NCBI GenBank assembly: GCA_027484825.1
Contig: JAIXSE010000002.1
Coordinates: 62,001-126,000, forward strand
Direction of reading: 5' to 3'
Length of the DNA stretch: 64,000 bases
Origin: Rubrivivax sp.
Lineage (GTDB): Bacteria > Pseudomonadota > Gammaproteobacteria > Burkholderiales > Burkholderiaceae_C
The notes below the pieces were generated by a model. The model worked only from the letters and a program-made list of their open reading frames with translations. It did not search any database and was not told the origin of the DNA. This document shows positions 33,503 to 44,378 of the stretch, in pieces. The position numbers and the translations under genes are program-made. Position 1 is the stretch's first letter, and the number at the start of each line of letters is the position of its first letter.

Positions 33503-34465
33503 ATGTCACAACACGACAAACGACGGGCCCTGACCCCGGAAGCCCTGGCCATGATGGACAGCATCGCGCGCAGTGGCAGCTTTGCCGCGGCGGCGCGGGA
33601 AATGGGCAAAGTGCCCTCGGCGCTGACCTACAGCGTCCGGCAGCTGGAAGATGCGCTGGACGTGCTGCTGTTCGACCGCAGCTCCCGGCAGGCGGTGCTG
33701 ACCTCGGCCGGGCAGGAGCTGCTGACTGAAGGGCGGCGGCTGTTGCTGGAGATCGATGCGGTGGCCAACCGGGTGAAGCGGGTGGCCACGGGCTGGGAAA
33801 GCGAGCTGACCATTGCGGTGGACGATGCGCTGGCCCGGCGTGCGCTGTTTGATCTGATGGAATCCTTTTATCAGTCCTCGGAAGACGGGCATCCGCCGCC
33901 GACGCGGCTGAAGCTGCGCACGGAGGTGATGGCGGGCACCTGGGAGGCGCTGATGTCCGGTCAGGCGGATCTGGCCATCGGCACAAGCGCTCAGCCGCCA
34001 GGCAGTTCGGTGATCTGCGAGGTGCTGGGGCCGATGGAGATGGTGTTCTGCGTGGCACCGCATCATCCGCTGGCGAAGGTGGAGGGCACGCTGACCTCGG
34101 CGGATCTGGCGCCGCATCGCATCGTGGCGGTGGCGGATACGGCGCGCAGTCTGGCGCCGATCACGCTGGGGGTGATGCCGGGGCAGGAGGTGCTGACGGT
34201 GCCGTCGATGGCGACCAAGCTGGAGGCGTTGCTGCGGGGGCTGGGCTGCGGCTTCCTGCCGACGCCGATGGTGCGGCGGCAGGTGGATGCGGGGCGGCTG
34301 CTGATCAAGACGACCTTCCAGGGCAAGCGGGTCTCGCCGATGAACTATGCCTGGCGCAACACCGGGCATCCGCCGGGCAAGGCGCTGGCCTGGTGGTTGA
34401 AGCAGTTGCACAACGAGACGACGCGTCGCGCGTTGCTGGAGCAGCATGAGGGCTTGCTGCTGTGA
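33503..34465 (+). CDS. LysR-family transcription regulator (YhaJ-like)
   Basis: A 320-residue regulator. Residues 10-70 form the winged helix-turn-helix ([47 protein letters not shown]), and the effector-binding domain covers about 95-300. LysR proteins commonly act on a divergent target gene, here the pirin. The stop overlaps the gluQ start (GTGA, 34462-34465), so the two are probably co-transcribed. Confidence 0.94.
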   Translation: MSQHDKRRALTPEALAMMDSIARSGSFAAAAREMGKVPSALTYSVRQLEDALDVLLFDRSSRQAVLTSAGQELLTEGRRLLLEIDAVANRVKRVATGWESELTIAVDDALARRALFDLMESFYQSSEDGHPPPTRLKLRTEVMAGTWEALMSGQADLAIGTSAQPPGSSVICEVLGPMEMVFCVAPHHPLAKVEGTLTSADLAPHRIVAVADTARSLAPITLGVMPGQEVLTVPSMATKLEALLRGLGCGFLPTPMVRRQVDAGRLLIKTTFQGKRVSPMNYAWRNTGHPPGKALAWWLKQLHNETTRRALLEQHEGLLL

Positions 34466-35406
34466 GTGGGCGCCCGTATCGCGGGCGGTTTGCGCCGTCG
34501 CCGACCGGGCCGTTGCATGAAGGGTCGCTGGTGGCGGCGCTGGCCAGTTGGCTGGACGCTCGGGCGCATGGGGGGCAGTGGCTGGTGCGGATCGAGGATG
34601 TGGATCGGCCGCGTTGCCCGCCCGGGATGGACACGCTGATCCTGTCGCAGTTGCAGGACGTGGGGTTGCAGCCGGATGAGCCGCCGGTGTGGCAGTCGGC
34701 GGCGGCGCAGGAGGCGCGGTATGCGCAGGCGCTGGCGTCGCTGGTGGCGCAGCACTGGGCGTATCCGTGCGCCTGTTCGCGCAAGGACATCGCACAGGCG
34801 ATTGAGGCGCTTGGTGGGGCCCGGGAGCGTCACGGGGAGCTGGTGTATCCCGGGACCTGCCGATGTGGGTTGCAGGGGCGGGAGGCGCGGGCGTGGCGGC
34901 TGCTGAGTACGGCGATGCAACCCGCGACAGGTGCGTGTGAGGCGCCGGACCTGGTGCTGTCCTGGGTGGACCGGCGGCTGGGGGCGCAGGAGCAAAATCT
35001 GACCCGGGAGGTGGGGGATTTTGTGTTGCTGCGGGCGGATGGGTTGTGGGCGTATCAACTGGCCGTGGTGGTGGATGACGCGTGGCAGGGCATCACCGAC
35101 GTGGTCCGGGGGGAAGACCTCGCGGACAACACGCCGCGGCAGGTCCGGCTTCAGCAGTTGCTGGGGGCGCCGCATCCCCGCTATCTGCACACGCCGCTGG
35201 TTCTTGGGGATAACGGGGAGAAACTCTCCAAGCAGAACGGCGCCCAGGCGCTGGATCTGTCCGACCCGGCAGGGGCGCTTGGTCGCGCCGCCGAGCGGCT
35301 GGGGTTGAGACTCGGGGATGCAAGCGGGCAGCACCACTCCGTTTCAGATGTGCTGGGGGCGGCAGTCGCGGCCTGGCAGGAGCGGCTGGGGTTGCCTCGG
35401 GGGTAG
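34462..35406 (+). CDS. gluQ: Glutamyl-Q tRNA(Asp) synthetase
   Basis: A 314-residue truncated paralogue of glutamyl-tRNA synthetase that attaches glutamate to queuosine in tRNA(Asp). It has [21 protein letters not shown] (HIGH-like motif), RIEDVDRPR, and [11 protein letters not shown] (KMSKS-like motif), and lacks the anticodon-binding domain. It also has a Cys cluster (CACSRKDI and CRCG) for zinc. The GTG start overlaps the LysR stop. Length is normal. Confidence 0.96.
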   Translation: MSGRPYRGRFAPSPTGPLHEGSLVAALASWLDARAHGGQWLVRIEDVDRPRCPPGMDTLILSQLQDVGLQPDEPPVWQSAAAQEARYAQALASLVAQHWAYPCACSRKDIAQAIEALGGARERHGELVYPGTCRCGLQGREARAWRLLSTAMQPATGACEAPDLVLSWVDRRLGAQEQNLTREVGDFVLLRADGLWAYQLAVVVDDAWQGITDVVRGEDLADNTPRQVRLQQLLGAPHPRYLHTPLVLGDNGEKLSKQNGAQALDLSDPAGALGRAAERLGLRLGDASGQHHSVSDVLGAAVAAWQERLGLPRG

Positions 35407-35800
35407 TTGAGGGCGTCTCGGGGCGGGGCTGTTCTTTGACCGCGCCCGAAAGGGACAGGCCGGCCCCTGTTTGCTTCATGTCCCTCCTGTCTCGCTGCGC
35501 GAGCCATTCCTTCCTTGACTTCCGCAAACAGGGGCCGGCCTGTCCCTTTCTGATCTGGTGGACTGCAACGGTTCCTTTGAGCGGGGGTGGGGCGGTTGTG
35601 GTGGCCTCAGGTCGTCAATGCGCGTGGTGGTCCTGTTGCGCTTGGCGGTGGCGGCTCTCCCCCATCAAGACCAGAAACTTCTCGCGATCCGACCGTGTCG
35701 CCATCGCGTCACAGCCGTGCGGCCGTCGCCGCACACCCTCTCGGCGTCAGGTGGCTCAAAGGGCTGGCATCATGCGGGTTTTGCAATTCCGAGGACCACC
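35407..35800. other. Intergenic stretch carrying hairpin copy 1
   Basis: No gene is supported in these 394 bases between gluQ and the FKBP gene. They hold the long hairpin described separately (35448-35550). The remaining 250 bases are GC-rich with no recognisable promoter, apart from the GAGGA ribosome site six bases before the FKBP start. Confidence 0.6.
35448..35550. repeat. Dispersed structured hairpin, copy 1
   Basis: The arms 35448-35474 and 35524-35550 are perfect 27-base complements enclosing a 49-base loop. The loop contains an inner hairpin, CTCGC (35491-35495), TGC, GCGAG (35499-35503). A second copy with identical geometry lies at 45788-45890. Between copies, six outer-stem pairs and two inner-stem pairs differ by compensatory changes on both sides, while the loop and the lead-in TTTGACYGCGC are conserved. 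It sits about 40 bases after the gluQ stop. It is not a normal terminator, since no T-run follows it. It is probably a structured RNA or a palindromic DNA element. Confidence 0.85.
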
Positions 35801-36523
35801 ATGACCACGACCCCCAGCGGCCTGCATTACGAAGACACCACGCCGGGTAGCGGCGCTACCGCCAAGGCCGGCCAGGACGTGAAGGTGCATTACACCGGCT
35901 GGCTCTACCAGGACGGTCAGAAAGGCGCCAAGTTCGACTCCAGCAAGGACCGCGGCGAGCCATTCGAGTTCGAGCTCGATGGCGGCATGGTGATCAAGGG
36001 CTGGGACGAGGGCGTGCAAGGCATGCAGGTCGGCGGCACCCGCGTGCTGATCATCCCCCCGAACCTGGGCTATGGCGCCCGCGGCGCCGGCGGCGTGATC
36101 CCGCCCAATGCCACGCTGATGTTCGAAGTGGAACTGCTGGGCGTGAGCGGCGGCGCAGAGCCGATTTCGCTGACGCTGACCAGCACCCCCAGCGGCCTGC
36201 AGTTTCAGGACACGGTGGAAGGCGAGGGCGCCGTGGCCGAAGCCGGCAAGCGCGTGACAGTGCACTACACCGGCTGGCTGTTCAAGGACGGTCAGCGCGG
36301 CCGTAAGTTCGACTCCAGCAAGGACCGTCGCGATCCGTTCCGCTTCCATCTGGGCGGCGGCGAAGTGATCCAGGGCTGGGACGAGGGCGTGCAAGGCATG
36401 AAGGTCGGCGGCACCCGCTACCTGGTCATCCCGTCCGAGCTGGGCTATGGTGCCTACGGCGCCGGCGGCGTGATTCCGCCGCATGCGACGCTGCTGTTCG
36501 AAGTGGAACTGCTGGCGGTTTGA
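35801..36523 (+). CDS. FKBP-type peptidyl-prolyl isomerase with two tandem domains
   Basis: A 240-residue protein made of two full FKBP domains (about 1-117 and 118-240), each with [41 protein letters not shown] and FEVELL. FKBPs catalyse proline cis-trans isomerisation in protein folding. The usual small bacterial form has one such domain, so this gene arose by internal duplication. No signal peptide is present. The start follows GAGGA at six-base spacing. Its last 70 bases overlap the convergent mnmH gene. Confidence 0.95.
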   Translation: MTTTPSGLHYEDTTPGSGATAKAGQDVKVHYTGWLYQDGQKGAKFDSSKDRGEPFEFELDGGMVIKGWDEGVQGMQVGGTRVLIIPPNLGYGARGAGGVIPPNATLMFEVELLGVSGGAEPISLTLTSTPSGLQFQDTVEGEGAVAEAGKRVTVHYTGWLFKDGQRGRKFDSSKDRRDPFRFHLGGGEVIQGWDEGVQGMKVGGTRYLVIPSELGYGAYGAGGVIPPHATLLFEVELLAV

Positions 36524-37605
36524 TGGGGTGCGGGTGCGGCCGCATCGGCCAGCGCCCGTAGCTCGGCGGCGGCGCGGGCCAGTTCGGCCTCGCTGCCGTC
36601 GCGTAGCCCGACCTTGGGCGCCTTGGCCAATTGCGGGAAGTGGTTGGTGAGGGAGCGCTCGTAGCCGGGGTCGTAGTGGTCCCGCATGAGTTCAGCAAAG
36701 ACTTCAGTCCATTGGCCGGCCTCGGCTTGCGCCTGCCAGCGCCGCACCCGCTCGCGGCCGCGCAGGCTGACCAGGCCTTCCAGCAGCGCGCCGAAGGCTT
36801 GCGGCTGGGCATGGAAGTGGGCGTAGTCCTCCAGCAGCAGCTGGACGCGGCCCGCTTCCTCCATCGAGATCCAGACACACTGGCCTTGTTCGCGCAGGCG
36901 TTGATGCAAGGGCTCGGGCAACTGGACGCTGCCGATCTTGCGGCTCTCGCTCTCCACAAAGACCGGACGCTGAGGGTCGAGGCGGGACATGGCCTGCCAC
37001 ATCGCCGTGTCGAAGGCCTTCTGGCTGGGTTGCGGGGATCCGGGCCATGCGCCCAGTACCGAGCCGCGGTGGCGGGCCAGGCCTTCCAGGTCCAGCACCT
37101 GTTCGCCTTGCTCTTCGAGATGTCGTAGCAAACGGGTCTTGCCGGTGCCGGTGCGTCCGCACAGGACGATGAACCGCAGTTGCTGCGGCTGTTGGGCCAG
37201 CGTCTTGATGACCTCGCCCCGGAAGGCCTTGTAGCCGCCGATCAGTTGCAGAGACTTGAAGCCGATCTGGTTGAGGAACCAGTTCATGCTGCCCGAGCGC
37301 TGACCGCCTCGCCAGCAATAGACCAGCGGACGCCAGTGCTTCTGCATGAGGTCACGCTGCTCGTCCAGGTGGCGGGCAATGTTGCGGGCCACCATCGCCG
37401 CACCCACCTTGCGCGCTTCCAGCGGGTCCTGGCGGTAGAGCGTGCCCACCACCACCCGCTCTTCATTGCTCAGCACCGGCCAGTTGACCGCCTCGGGGAT
37501 GTGGTCCTCAGCAAACTCCAGCGGCGTGCGTACGTCGATGATGTGGTGGAACGCGTCGAGCTTGGCAAAGGCCTGGTCGGCTGAAATCTGGTGATAGGTG
37601 CTCAT
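36454..37605 (-). CDS. mnmH: tRNA 2-selenouridine synthase (MnmH/SelU)
   Basis: A 383-residue enzyme that replaces sulphur by selenium at U34 of certain tRNAs. The N-terminal rhodanese domain has the catalytic Cys in [11 protein letters not shown], and the C-terminal P-loop domain has [12 protein letters not shown]. The tail is Ala/Pro/Ser-rich and runs into the opposite strand of the FKBP gene. No selD or other selenium gene is in the window. It starts 72 bases beyond the glnD stop on the same strand. Confidence 0.95.
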   Translation of the reverse strand: MSTYHQISADQAFAKLDAFHHIIDVRTPLEFAEDHIPEAVNWPVLSNEERVVVGTLYRQDPLEARKVGAAMVARNIARHLDEQRDLMQKHWRPLVYCWRGGQRSGSMNWFLNQIGFKSLQLIGGYKAFRGEVIKTLAQQPQQLRFIVLCGRTGTGKTRLLRHLEEQGEQVLDLEGLARHRGSVLGAWPGSPQPSQKAFDTAMWQAMSRLDPQRPVFVESESRKIGSVQLPEPLHQRLREQGQCVWISMEEAGRVQLLLEDYAHFHAQPQAFGALLEGLVSLRGRERVRRWQAQAEAGQWTEVFAELMRDHYDPGYERSLTNHFPQLAKAPKVGLRDGSEAELARAAAELRALADAAAPAPHQTASSSTSNSSVACGGITPPAP

Positions 37606-37677
37606 AAGCCCAAACGAGGTGGCGGAGCCCCCCAGGGCTCCGAACGGCCGCCGGGCCGGCCCCGGTGCGGCTGTAGG

Positions 37678-40350
37678 TCAGCGGACCGACAGCACGTCCA
37701 GCAGTTCTCCTTCGATCTGCAACTGCATGCGGCTTTGCTGCAGCGCAGCTCCATCCAGCAGGAACGTGTCTTCCACCCGCTCGCCCAGGGTCGAGACCTT
37801 GGCCAGTTGCAGGTTGATGCCGTGCCGGGCCAGCACACGGGCAATGCCGTACAGCAGCCCCGCGCGATCGCTGGCGCTGACCGACAGCAGCCAGCGCTGC
37901 GCCCGTTCGTCCGGTCGCAGGTCCACCCGGGGGGTGAACGGGAAACTCTTGACCCGACGCGACAGCCGACCCCTGCGCGGCTCCGGCAGCGGGTTGGGAG
38001 ACACCAGCGCCAGCGAGAGCTTGGATTCCACCAGCGCGGTCAGATCACGATGATGCAGGTCCAGCTCCGGGGCAATGACCTGGAAGGTGTCCAGTGCATA
38101 GCCGCTGCGGGTGGTGTGCACCTTGGCGTCCAGAATGTTGAAGCCGGCGCCGTCGAAGTAGCCGCAGATGCGGGCGAACAGGTCCTGCTGGTCGCGGGCG
38201 TAGACCAGCACCTGCAAGCCTTCACCGACCGGGGACGGGCGCGAGCGCACCACCGGCTCGGCGCTCTCGACATGGCGCCACAGGGCCCGTGCATGCCAGG
38301 CCAGGTCCTGCGCATCGTGGCGGGCGAAGTAGCTGAGGTCCAGCGTCTTCCACAGCGCATCTTCGGTGCCCGGCAACTGCGCCAACAGCGCCAGCGCATG
38401 GCGGGCTTCGGTCTTGCGGGCCTCGATCTCGGCCGCCAGGTTGGGTTTGGCACCGCCCAGCGCGCGCAGCGTCAGCCGGTAGCAGTCCTCCAGAAGCTTG
38501 CCCTTCCAGGCATTCCAGACCTTCGGGCCCGTGCCGCGGATGTCCGCCACCGTGAGCAGGTAGAGCGCCGTGAGATGGCGTTCGTCCTTGACCAGGGCCG
38601 CGAACTGCTCGATGACATCTGGGTCGGACAGGTCTTCCTTCTGCGCCACCCGCGAGAGCGTGAGGTGGTGCTCGACCAGGAACTCCACCAGGTCGGCATC
38701 TTCCTTCGACAGGTGGTGCGCACGGCAGAAACGCCGCGCCTCCACCGCGCCCAGCTCGGAATGGTCGCCGCCGCGGCCCTTGGCAATGTCGTGGAAGAGC
38801 GCTGCGATGTAGAGCACTTCCGGTCGGTCGAACTGCACCGCCAGCTGCGAGCAGAACGGATATTCGTGAGTGTGCTCCGGAACGAAGAAGCGGCGCATGT
38901 TGCGCAGCACCATGAGAATGTGCTGGTCCACCGTGTAGACGTGGAACAGGTCATGCTGCATCTGCCCGACGATGGCGCGGAAGGGCCAGAGATACCGCCC
39001 CAGCACCGAGGTCTGGTTCATCAGCCGGAAGGCATGGGTCTGCCCCTGCGTCTGCTGCAGGATGCGCATGAAGGTCTCGCGGTTGGCCGGGTCGCGCCGG
39101 AAGCCGCTGTTCATCAGGCCACGCGCGTGATAGAGCGCCCGCAGCGTCTTGGCCGAGAGACCCTTGATGCCGGTCGTCTGCTGATAGACCAGGAAGGTCT
39201 GCAGGATGGCTTCGGGATGCCGCTCGTAGAGGTCGTCGGTGACCACTTCCAGCATGCCGGAGCGTTCCACGAAGAAGTCGTTGACCGGGCGCAGACCGTT
39301 GTCCCGCGTGCCGTTGACCTGCTCCTCCAGGTTGAGCAGGGTGATCAGGTTCAGCTGGGTCACCGCCTTGGCCGCCCAGTAATAACGCCGCATCAGGTGT
39401 TCCGACGCACGCAGGGACGGGGTGGAGGCATAACCGAAGCTCTCCGCCACGGCCGTCTGCAGGTCGAAGACCAGGCGGTCCTCCCGGCGGCCCGCCGCAA
39501 TGTGCAGCCGGCAGCGGATGAGCTTGAGCACCCCTTCATTGCGCTGCAGAGCTCGCGCCTCCAGCGCGGTGATCAGGCCCTTGGCCGCCAGTTGCGGCCA
39601 GGTCTTGCCCAAGGAGGCCGCGCGGGCAATCCAGATGAGCACCTGCAGGTCGCGCAGGCCGCCCGGGCTTTCCTTGCAGTTGGGCTCCAGCGCGTAGGGG
39701 GTGTCCTCGTACTTGGTGTGCCGCTGACGCATCTCCAGGGTCTTGGCCCGCATGAAGGCGCGCGGGTCCATGGCCTGGTCGAAGGCTTTGTCGAACTGGC
39801 GCACCAGCGCCCGGCCACCGGCCAGCCAGCGCGATTCCAGCAGCGCCGTCTGGATGGTGACGTCCCCCGCCGCTTCGTCCAGGCATTCCCGCACCGTGCG
39901 CACTGAGGAGCCGATCTCCAGGCCGATGTCCCAGCACGCCGTGATGAAGGTTTCGATGGCCTGCTTCAGCGGACCCGGCTGGTCCGCCGCCAGACCTTCG
40001 GGCAGCAGCAGCAGCACGTCGACGTCGGAATGGGGGAACAGTTCACCGCGGCCATAACCGCCGACCGCCACCAGCGCAGCGTCCGGTGCCTGCTCGGCCA
40101 GGCCGGCGAAGGTCCACAGGCGTTGCAGCGTGCCGTCGACATGGCGGGCCAGCTGGCGCATCAGCCGGGTGGCGGCCGAGATGGTGGGTTTGGCCCCGGC
40201 GAATTCCTGCAGCAGCGCCTGCTTGCCGGACTTGAAGTCCTGGCGGAGTGTCGAGATCGCCATGGGCGGCGCGACCGCAGGGGAGGCCGGGGTGTCGCTC
40301 GGGGAGGCGACCAGGGTCTCGATCGGCGTCGGGGCGGGGACTGCGCTCAT
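37678..40350 (-). CDS. glnD: Bifunctional uridylyltransferase/uridylyl-removing enzyme GlnD
   Basis: An 890-residue sensor of nitrogen status that uridylylates PII proteins when glutamine is low and removes UMP when it is high. It has the nucleotidyltransferase motif [26 protein letters not shown], an HD domain ([21 protein letters not shown]), and two C-terminal ACT domains (near 700-790 and 815-890). The first 29 residues are Pro/Ala-rich; an alternative start is at 40263 (MAISTLRQ). It lies downstream of map on the same strand, a common arrangement in Burkholderiales. Confidence 0.97.
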   Translation of the reverse strand: MSAVPAPTPIETLVASPSDTPASPAVAPPMAISTLRQDFKSGKQALLQEFAGAKPTISAATRLMRQLARHVDGTLQRLWTFAGLAEQAPDAALVAVGGYGRGELFPHSDVDVLLLLPEGLAADQPGPLKQAIETFITACWDIGLEIGSSVRTVRECLDEAAGDVTIQTALLESRWLAGGRALVRQFDKAFDQAMDPRAFMRAKTLEMRQRHTKYEDTPYALEPNCKESPGGLRDLQVLIWIARAASLGKTWPQLAAKGLITALEARALQRNEGVLKLIRCRLHIAAGRREDRLVFDLQTAVAESFGYASTPSLRASEHLMRRYYWAAKAVTQLNLITLLNLEEQVNGTRDNGLRPVNDFFVERSGMLEVVTDDLYERHPEAILQTFLVYQQTTGIKGLSAKTLRALYHARGLMNSGFRRDPANRETFMRILQQTQGQTHAFRLMNQTSVLGRYLWPFRAIVGQMQHDLFHVYTVDQHILMVLRNMRRFFVPEHTHEYPFCSQLAVQFDRPEVLYIAALFHDIAKGRGGDHSELGAVEARRFCRAHHLSKEDADLVEFLVEHHLTLSRVAQKEDLSDPDVIEQFAALVKDERHLTALYLLTVADIRGTGPKVWNAWKGKLLEDCYRLTLRALGGAKPNLAAEIEARKTEARHALALLAQLPGTEDALWKTLDLSYFARHDAQDLAWHARALWRHVESAEPVVRSRPSPVGEGLQVLVYARDQQDLFARICGYFDGAGFNILDAKVHTTRSGYALDTFQVIAPELDLHHRDLTALVESKLSLALVSPNPLPEPRRGRLSRRVKSFPFTPRVDLRPDERAQRWLLSVSASDRAGLLYGIARVLARHGINLQLAKVSTLGERVEDTFLLDGAALQQSRMQLQIEGELLDVLSVR

Positions 40351-40452
40351 GTCGCGGGGCTCAGGTCACGGTGCTCGGGTCAAGCGCTCGAAAAACGGGC
40401 GGACGGGATCATCGCGGAGCCGCCGCTGAACCCGCCCGCGAGCGCTCATGGA

Positions 40453-41277
40453 TCAGGCCGACGCCGACGCGGTCTGCGCCTGCACGAAGGCGGGCGTCGG
40501 CGGGGTACCGGCAGACTGGGTCAGGATCTCGTAGCCGGTTTCGGTGACCAGCACCGTGTGTTCCCACTGGGCGGAGAGGGAGCGGTCCTTGGTGACGATG
40601 GTCCAGCCGTCCTTGAGTTCGCCGATTTCGCGGCGGCCGGCGTTGATCATCGGCTCGACCGTGAAGATCATGCCGGGCACCATCTCCTGCAGCGTGCCGG
40701 GACGGCCGTAGTGCAGCACTTGCGGTTCTTCGTGGAACTTCTGGCCGATACCGTGGCCGCAGTACTCCCGCACCACTGAAAAGCCTGCGCTCTCGGCAAA
40801 GGTCTGGATGGCATGGCCGATGTCGCCCAAGCGACCGCCTGGGCGCACCTGCTGGATGCCCTTCCACATGGCTTCATAGGTGAAGTTGCACAGACGCTTG
40901 GCCGCGATGGAGCCTTCCCCCACCACGAACATGCGGCTGGTGTCCCCATGCCAGCCGTCCTTGATGACGGTGACGTCGATGTTGACGATGTCACCGTTCT
41001 TGAGCGGGCGGTCGTTGGGAATGCCATGGCACACCTGATGGTTGATCGAGGTGCAGATGGACTTGGGGTAGGGCGTGTAGCCCGGAGGCTGGTAGTTCAG
41101 CGGTGCCGGGATGGCCTGCTGCACATTGACGATGTAGTCGTGCGCCAGCTTGTCCAGGTGTTCGGTGGTCACGCCGGGTTTGACATGCGGGGTGAGCATG
41201 TCCAGCACCTCGGAAGCGAGGCGGCCGGCGATGCGCATGGCGTCGATGTCGGCGCCGGTCTTGATCGTGATGGTCAT
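40453..41277 (-). CDS. map: Type I methionine aminopeptidase
   Basis: A 274-residue metallo-aminopeptidase that removes the initiator Met from nascent proteins. The metal ligands are visible in NIDVTVIKDGWHGDTSRMF (two Asp), the His in YCGHGIGQKFHEEP, and the Glu residues in IFTVEPMI and WEHTVLVTE. The length is a little over the usual 250-265 because of a short tail rich in Ala, Thr and Ser. Upstream (41278-41450) are only short GC-rich repeats. Confidence 0.97.
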   Translation of the reverse strand: MTITIKTGADIDAMRIAGRLASEVLDMLTPHVKPGVTTEHLDKLAHDYIVNVQQAIPAPLNYQPPGYTPYPKSICTSINHQVCHGIPNDRPLKNGDIVNIDVTVIKDGWHGDTSRMFVVGEGSIAAKRLCNFTYEAMWKGIQQVRPGGRLGDIGHAIQTFAESAGFSVVREYCGHGIGQKFHEEPQVLHYGRPGTLQEMVPGMIFTVEPMINAGRREIGELKDGWTIVTKDRSLSAQWEHTVLVTETGYEILTQSAGTPPTPAFVQAQTASASA

Positions 41278-41450
41278 GGGCCCGATTCTAACGAACAGGG
41301 CCTGTCCAGGCCGTCAACAGGGACAGTGCCGGGCGGAGGCTGACGCCAATTCCGCACAGCGGGCGCCTGGCAGCCGGTGAGGCAGCCGGTGAGGCGGCCG
41401 CCCGGCGGCACTCGCGAAGGGGCCTCGCCACTGCGGCAGGCCCCGTCCGA

Positions 41451-42281
41451 TCAGTCCTGCCAGACCACCACGCCGGTGTAGGCCGTCACCAGCACCACGA
41501 TGCCGAAAGCGATGCGATACCAGGCAAACGGGGTGAAACTGTGGCTGGCGATGTAGCGCAGCAGCCAGCGCACGCAGATCCAGGCGCTGATGAAGGAGAA
41601 CAGCAGGCCGACGGCAAACAGCGGCACGTCAGCCACAGCCAGCGCGCTGCGCTCCTTGTAGAGGCTGTACAGGCCAGCGCCGATCAGCGTGGGAATGGCC
41701 AGGAAGAAGCTGAAGTCGGTGGCCGCCTTGCGGGACAGGCCCAGCAGCATGCCGCCGATGATGGTCGAGCCGGACCGGCTGGTGCCGGGCACCATCGCCA
41801 GGCACTGCACCAGGCCCACCTTCAGCGCATCCCAGGGGGTCATCTGGTCCACCTCATGCACCCGCACGGCGCTGGGCGGGCGGCGTTCCGCCCACAAGAT
41901 GATGAAGCCGCCCACGATGAAGGTGGTGGCCACCACCAAGGGGGTGAACAGATGGGCCTTGATGGCCTTGCCAAAGAGCAAGCCCAGGATGACCGCCGGC
42001 AGGAAGCCGATGGCCACGTTCAGCACGAAGCGGCGGGCCCGCTCGTCGCTGCCCAGGCCCGCGGCCGTGGCGCGCAGGCGCTGCCAGTAGACGATGATCA
42101 CCGCCAGGATGGCGCCGGTCTGGATGGCGATCTCGAAGACCTTGCCCCGGGTGTCCTCAAACCCGCCGAGCAGCGAGCCCGCCAGGATCAGGTGACCGGT
42201 CGAGGAGATCGGCAAGAATTCGGTCAGGCCTTCCACGATCCCCATGATCGCGGCTTTGATCAACATCACTGTGTCCAACAT
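41451..42281 (-). CDS. uppP: Undecaprenyl-diphosphatase UppP (BacA)
   Basis: A 276-residue integral membrane enzyme that dephosphorylates undecaprenyl diphosphate to recycle the lipid carrier for peptidoglycan; excess gives bacitracin resistance. Signatures are [20 protein letters not shown] and [35 protein letters not shown], with about eight hydrophobic helices. The start is set at 42281 ([14 protein letters not shown], just after GGAG); 42266 is the alternative. The longer open frame upstream has no coding character. Confidence 0.96.
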   Translation of the reverse strand: MLDTVMLIKAAIMGIVEGLTEFLPISSTGHLILAGSLLGGFEDTRGKVFEIAIQTGAILAVIIVYWQRLRATAAGLGSDERARRFVLNVAIGFLPAVILGLLFGKAIKAHLFTPLVVATTFIVGGFIILWAERRPPSAVRVHEVDQMTPWDALKVGLVQCLAMVPGTSRSGSTIIGGMLLGLSRKAATDFSFFLAIPTLIGAGLYSLYKERSALAVADVPLFAVGLLFSFISAWICVRWLLRYIASHSFTPFAWYRIAFGIVVLVTAYTGVVVWQD

Positions 42282-42596
42282 CAACTCCAGGTGGGCTACC
42301 GTCCGCTTTCCGGACATCGGCGCGGGGCCGGGGCATGATAGGGGAGTTGATCGGGCACCCAGGGCGAATCGCGGTGCTTCACACCCCTGAATGAACGTTC
42401 GACAGCGAACAGACAACCGGCGGACAGCTCGCCGACAGCTTCGGTCTGTCCGGTGGAGCAGACAGAAGCAGGCCCAGCACGGGACCGCGCCTGCAACAAA
42501 CGCAAGGGTCACATCGGCCTTCGTTCCAAGGATGAGTTCCGCTTGCCGCCCCCCGGTCCCGGCGCTACAGTACTGACCGGTTAGTCAGTTGCATTC
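42282..42596. other. Intergenic region between uppP and the divergent TetR gene
   Basis: These 315 bases separate the divergent uppP and tetR-type genes. The only clear element is the palindromic operator at 42572-42589 next to the TetR start codon. The rest shows no gene or RNA that I can support. Confidence 0.6.
42572..42589. promoter_or_regulatory. Probable TetR-type operator
   Basis: A perfect inverted repeat, ACTGAC, six bases, GTCAGT, lies eight bases upstream of the start codon of the TetR-family gene. Palindromes of this type and position are usual autorepression sites of TetR regulators. Binding is inferred. Confidence 0.65.
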
Positions 42597-43277
42597 ATGT
42601 CATCCCCGTCCCCCGCCACCCCCTCGCAGCGACAGCGGCGCAAGGAAGCCCGTCCGCAGGAATTGCTGGATGCGGCCCTGGCCCTGTTCGTCGAAAAAGG
42701 CTTCGCCGCGACCCGGTCCGAAGAGGTGGCCGCGCGCGCCGGGGTGTCCAAGGGCACGCTGTATCTGTATTACCCGTCCAAGGAAGAGCTGTTCAAGGCG
42801 GTCATCCGGGAGTCGCTGGGCAGCAAGATCGCCGAGGGCCGGGAAGAGCTGGACAAGCACCAGGGCCCGATGGCGGACCTGCTGGTCTGGCTGATGCAGG
42901 AATGGTGGATGCGGCTGGGTCAGACCCCCGCCGGCGGCATCATGAAGATCATGCTGGCCGAGGCCCGCAATTTCCCCGAGATCGCTGCTTTCTATGTGGA
43001 CGAGGTGATCGACCCCAGCTGCAACATGCTGGCGGAAGTGATCCGGCGCGGCGTGGCCAGCGGTGAATTCCGCCCGGTGGACCCGGATGCGGCGGTGCAT
43101 GTGCTGATCGGCCCGGTGCTGCATATGGTGCTGCATCAATACTCGATCGGCGCCTGCGGACTCGACCTGGGGCCCAAGAAAGATCCGGAAGCGGTGATCG
43201 CGCTGCACATGGACCTGCTTTTCAAGGGACTTCTCAACCGCCCGGACAACGGGGGCGGGTCCGCCGCCCACGCCTAG
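42597..43277 (+). CDS. TetR-family transcription regulator
   Basis: A 226-residue regulator. The N-terminal helix-turn-helix (RPQELLDAALALFVEKGFAATRSEEVAARAGVSKGTLYLYYPSKEELFKAVI) is textbook TetR. The C-terminal ligand domain resembles the AcrR/RutR-like group. It has no efflux operon beside it on either strand, so its targets beyond itself are unknown. It is preceded by a perfect palindrome at 42572-42589. A PCMT-family gene follows 47 bases later on the same strand. Confidence 0.95.
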   Translation: MSSPSPATPSQRQRRKEARPQELLDAALALFVEKGFAATRSEEVAARAGVSKGTLYLYYPSKEELFKAVIRESLGSKIAEGREELDKHQGPMADLLVWLMQEWWMRLGQTPAGGIMKIMLAEARNFPEIAAFYVDEVIDPSCNMLAEVIRRGVASGEFRPVDPDAAVHVLIGPVLHMVLHQYSIGACGLDLGPKKDPEAVIALHMDLLFKGLLNRPDNGGGSAAHA

Positions 43278-43324
43278 AATATCGCCCGCATCGGTGCGCC
43301 ATGGGGCCACCGGAAGGACTGGAC

Positions 43325-43978
43325 ATGAACTTCGAAAAAGCCCGCTTCAACATGATCGAGCAGCAGATCCGCCCCTGGGATGTGCTGGACACCTCCGTGC
43401 TGGATCTGCTGGCCGTCGTCAAGCGCGAGGACTTCGTCCCCGCTGCCCTGCGCGACAAGGCCTTCACCGACGTCGAGCTGCCCCTGGGTCAGGGTCGCCA
43501 TGCGCTGCCGCCGCGGGTGGAAGCCCGCTGGATGCAGGAGCTGCAGGTCAAGCGGCATGAGAAGGTGTTGGAAATCGGCACCGGTACCGGCTATTTGGCC
43601 GCGCTGCTGGGCTACAAGGTGCAACAGGTGTTCACCGTGGAGCGGGACGCTGCACTGGCTGCGCAGGCGCGTGAGTCGCTGCGTCGCGCCGGGGTGCTGA
43701 ATGTGACGGTGGTGGAGGGCGACGGCGCCAAGGGCCTGCCCGGCGAAGCACCGTTCGATGTGATCCTGCTGTCCGGCTCGGTGCATCAGGTGCCGCAGGT
43801 GCTGCTGGACCAGCTGAAGGTGGGCGGCCGTCTGGGCGCGATCGTGGGCGACGAGCCGGCGATGGTGGCCAGCATTACCTACCGCACTGGCGAGCGGGAG
43901 TTCAAGCGGGACAATCTGTTCGAGACGGTGGTTGAGCGCCTGCCCGGCTTCGAGCCCGGTTCGCAGTTCAGCTTCTGA
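43325..43978 (+). CDS. Protein-L-isoaspartate O-methyltransferase-family protein
   Basis: A 217-residue SAM-dependent methyltransferase of the PCMT family, with EKVLEIGTGTGYLAALLGY as the SAM-binding motif. It differs from the canonical Pcm encoded at 62125-62955, and in betaproteobacteria this second copy usually lies next to a rhodanese and tolC, as here. Whether it repairs isoaspartate is not known. The start at ATG 43325 follows GGAAGG. Confidence 0.9.
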   Translation: MNFEKARFNMIEQQIRPWDVLDTSVLDLLAVVKREDFVPAALRDKAFTDVELPLGQGRHALPPRVEARWMQELQVKRHEKVLEIGTGTGYLAALLGYKVQQVFTVERDAALAAQARESLRRAGVLNVTVVEGDGAKGLPGEAPFDVILLSGSVHQVPQVLLDQLKVGGRLGAIVGDEPAMVASITYRTGEREFKRDNLFETVVERLPGFEPGSQFSF

Positions 43979-44004
43979 CGCTCGCGCTGCGCGCCCCTCC
44001 CATC

Positions 44005-44334
44005 ATGCTGACCCTCTCCGTTGAGGAATTGGACGCCTGGGCCCGGCAGACGCCCTCGGCGCTGCTGCTGGACGTCCGCGAGCCGTGGGAGGTGGCGCTG
44101 GCACGGATTGACGTGCCGGGTCTTGCCAGCCTGCATCTGCCGATGGGCAATATTCCGTCCGATCTGCAGCGTCTGGATCCTGAGCAGCCCATCGCCGTTT
44201 ATTGTCATCACGGTGTCCGAAGTCAGCAGGTCGTCGCATTTTTGACCCGGCAGGGGTTTGATGTCGTCTATAACCTCGCCGGCGGCATCGACGCATGGTC
44301 CAGGGAGATTGACCCATCGGTGCCGCGTTACTGA
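44005..44334 (+). CDS. Single-domain rhodanese-like protein
   Basis: A 109-residue rhodanese fold with the active-site loop CHHGVRS (catalytic Cys near 70) and the motifs LLLDVREPWE and NLAGGIDAWS. It would transfer sulphur between thiol acceptors in the cytoplasm. It lies 26 bases after the PCMT-like gene and 44 bases before tolC, probably one transcription unit. Confidence 0.93.
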   Translation: MLTLSVEELDAWARQTPSALLLDVREPWEVALARIDVPGLASLHLPMGNIPSDLQRLDPEQPIAVYCHHGVRSQQVVAFLTRQGFDVVYNLAGGIDAWSREIDPSVPRY

Positions 44335-44378
44335 TCCATTGCCTGTTCGAGAACATTACATAGACAAGAGGAAGCTTC

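Noticed and set aside
35436-35804. Possible protein-coding frame through hairpin copy 1
   Set aside because: The similarity to the frame at copy 2 is explained by the shared structured repeat, and the frames diverge outside it.
37591-39906. A 771-codon plus-strand frame inside glnD
   Set aside because: Antisense to glnD, with no motif or ribosome site of its own.
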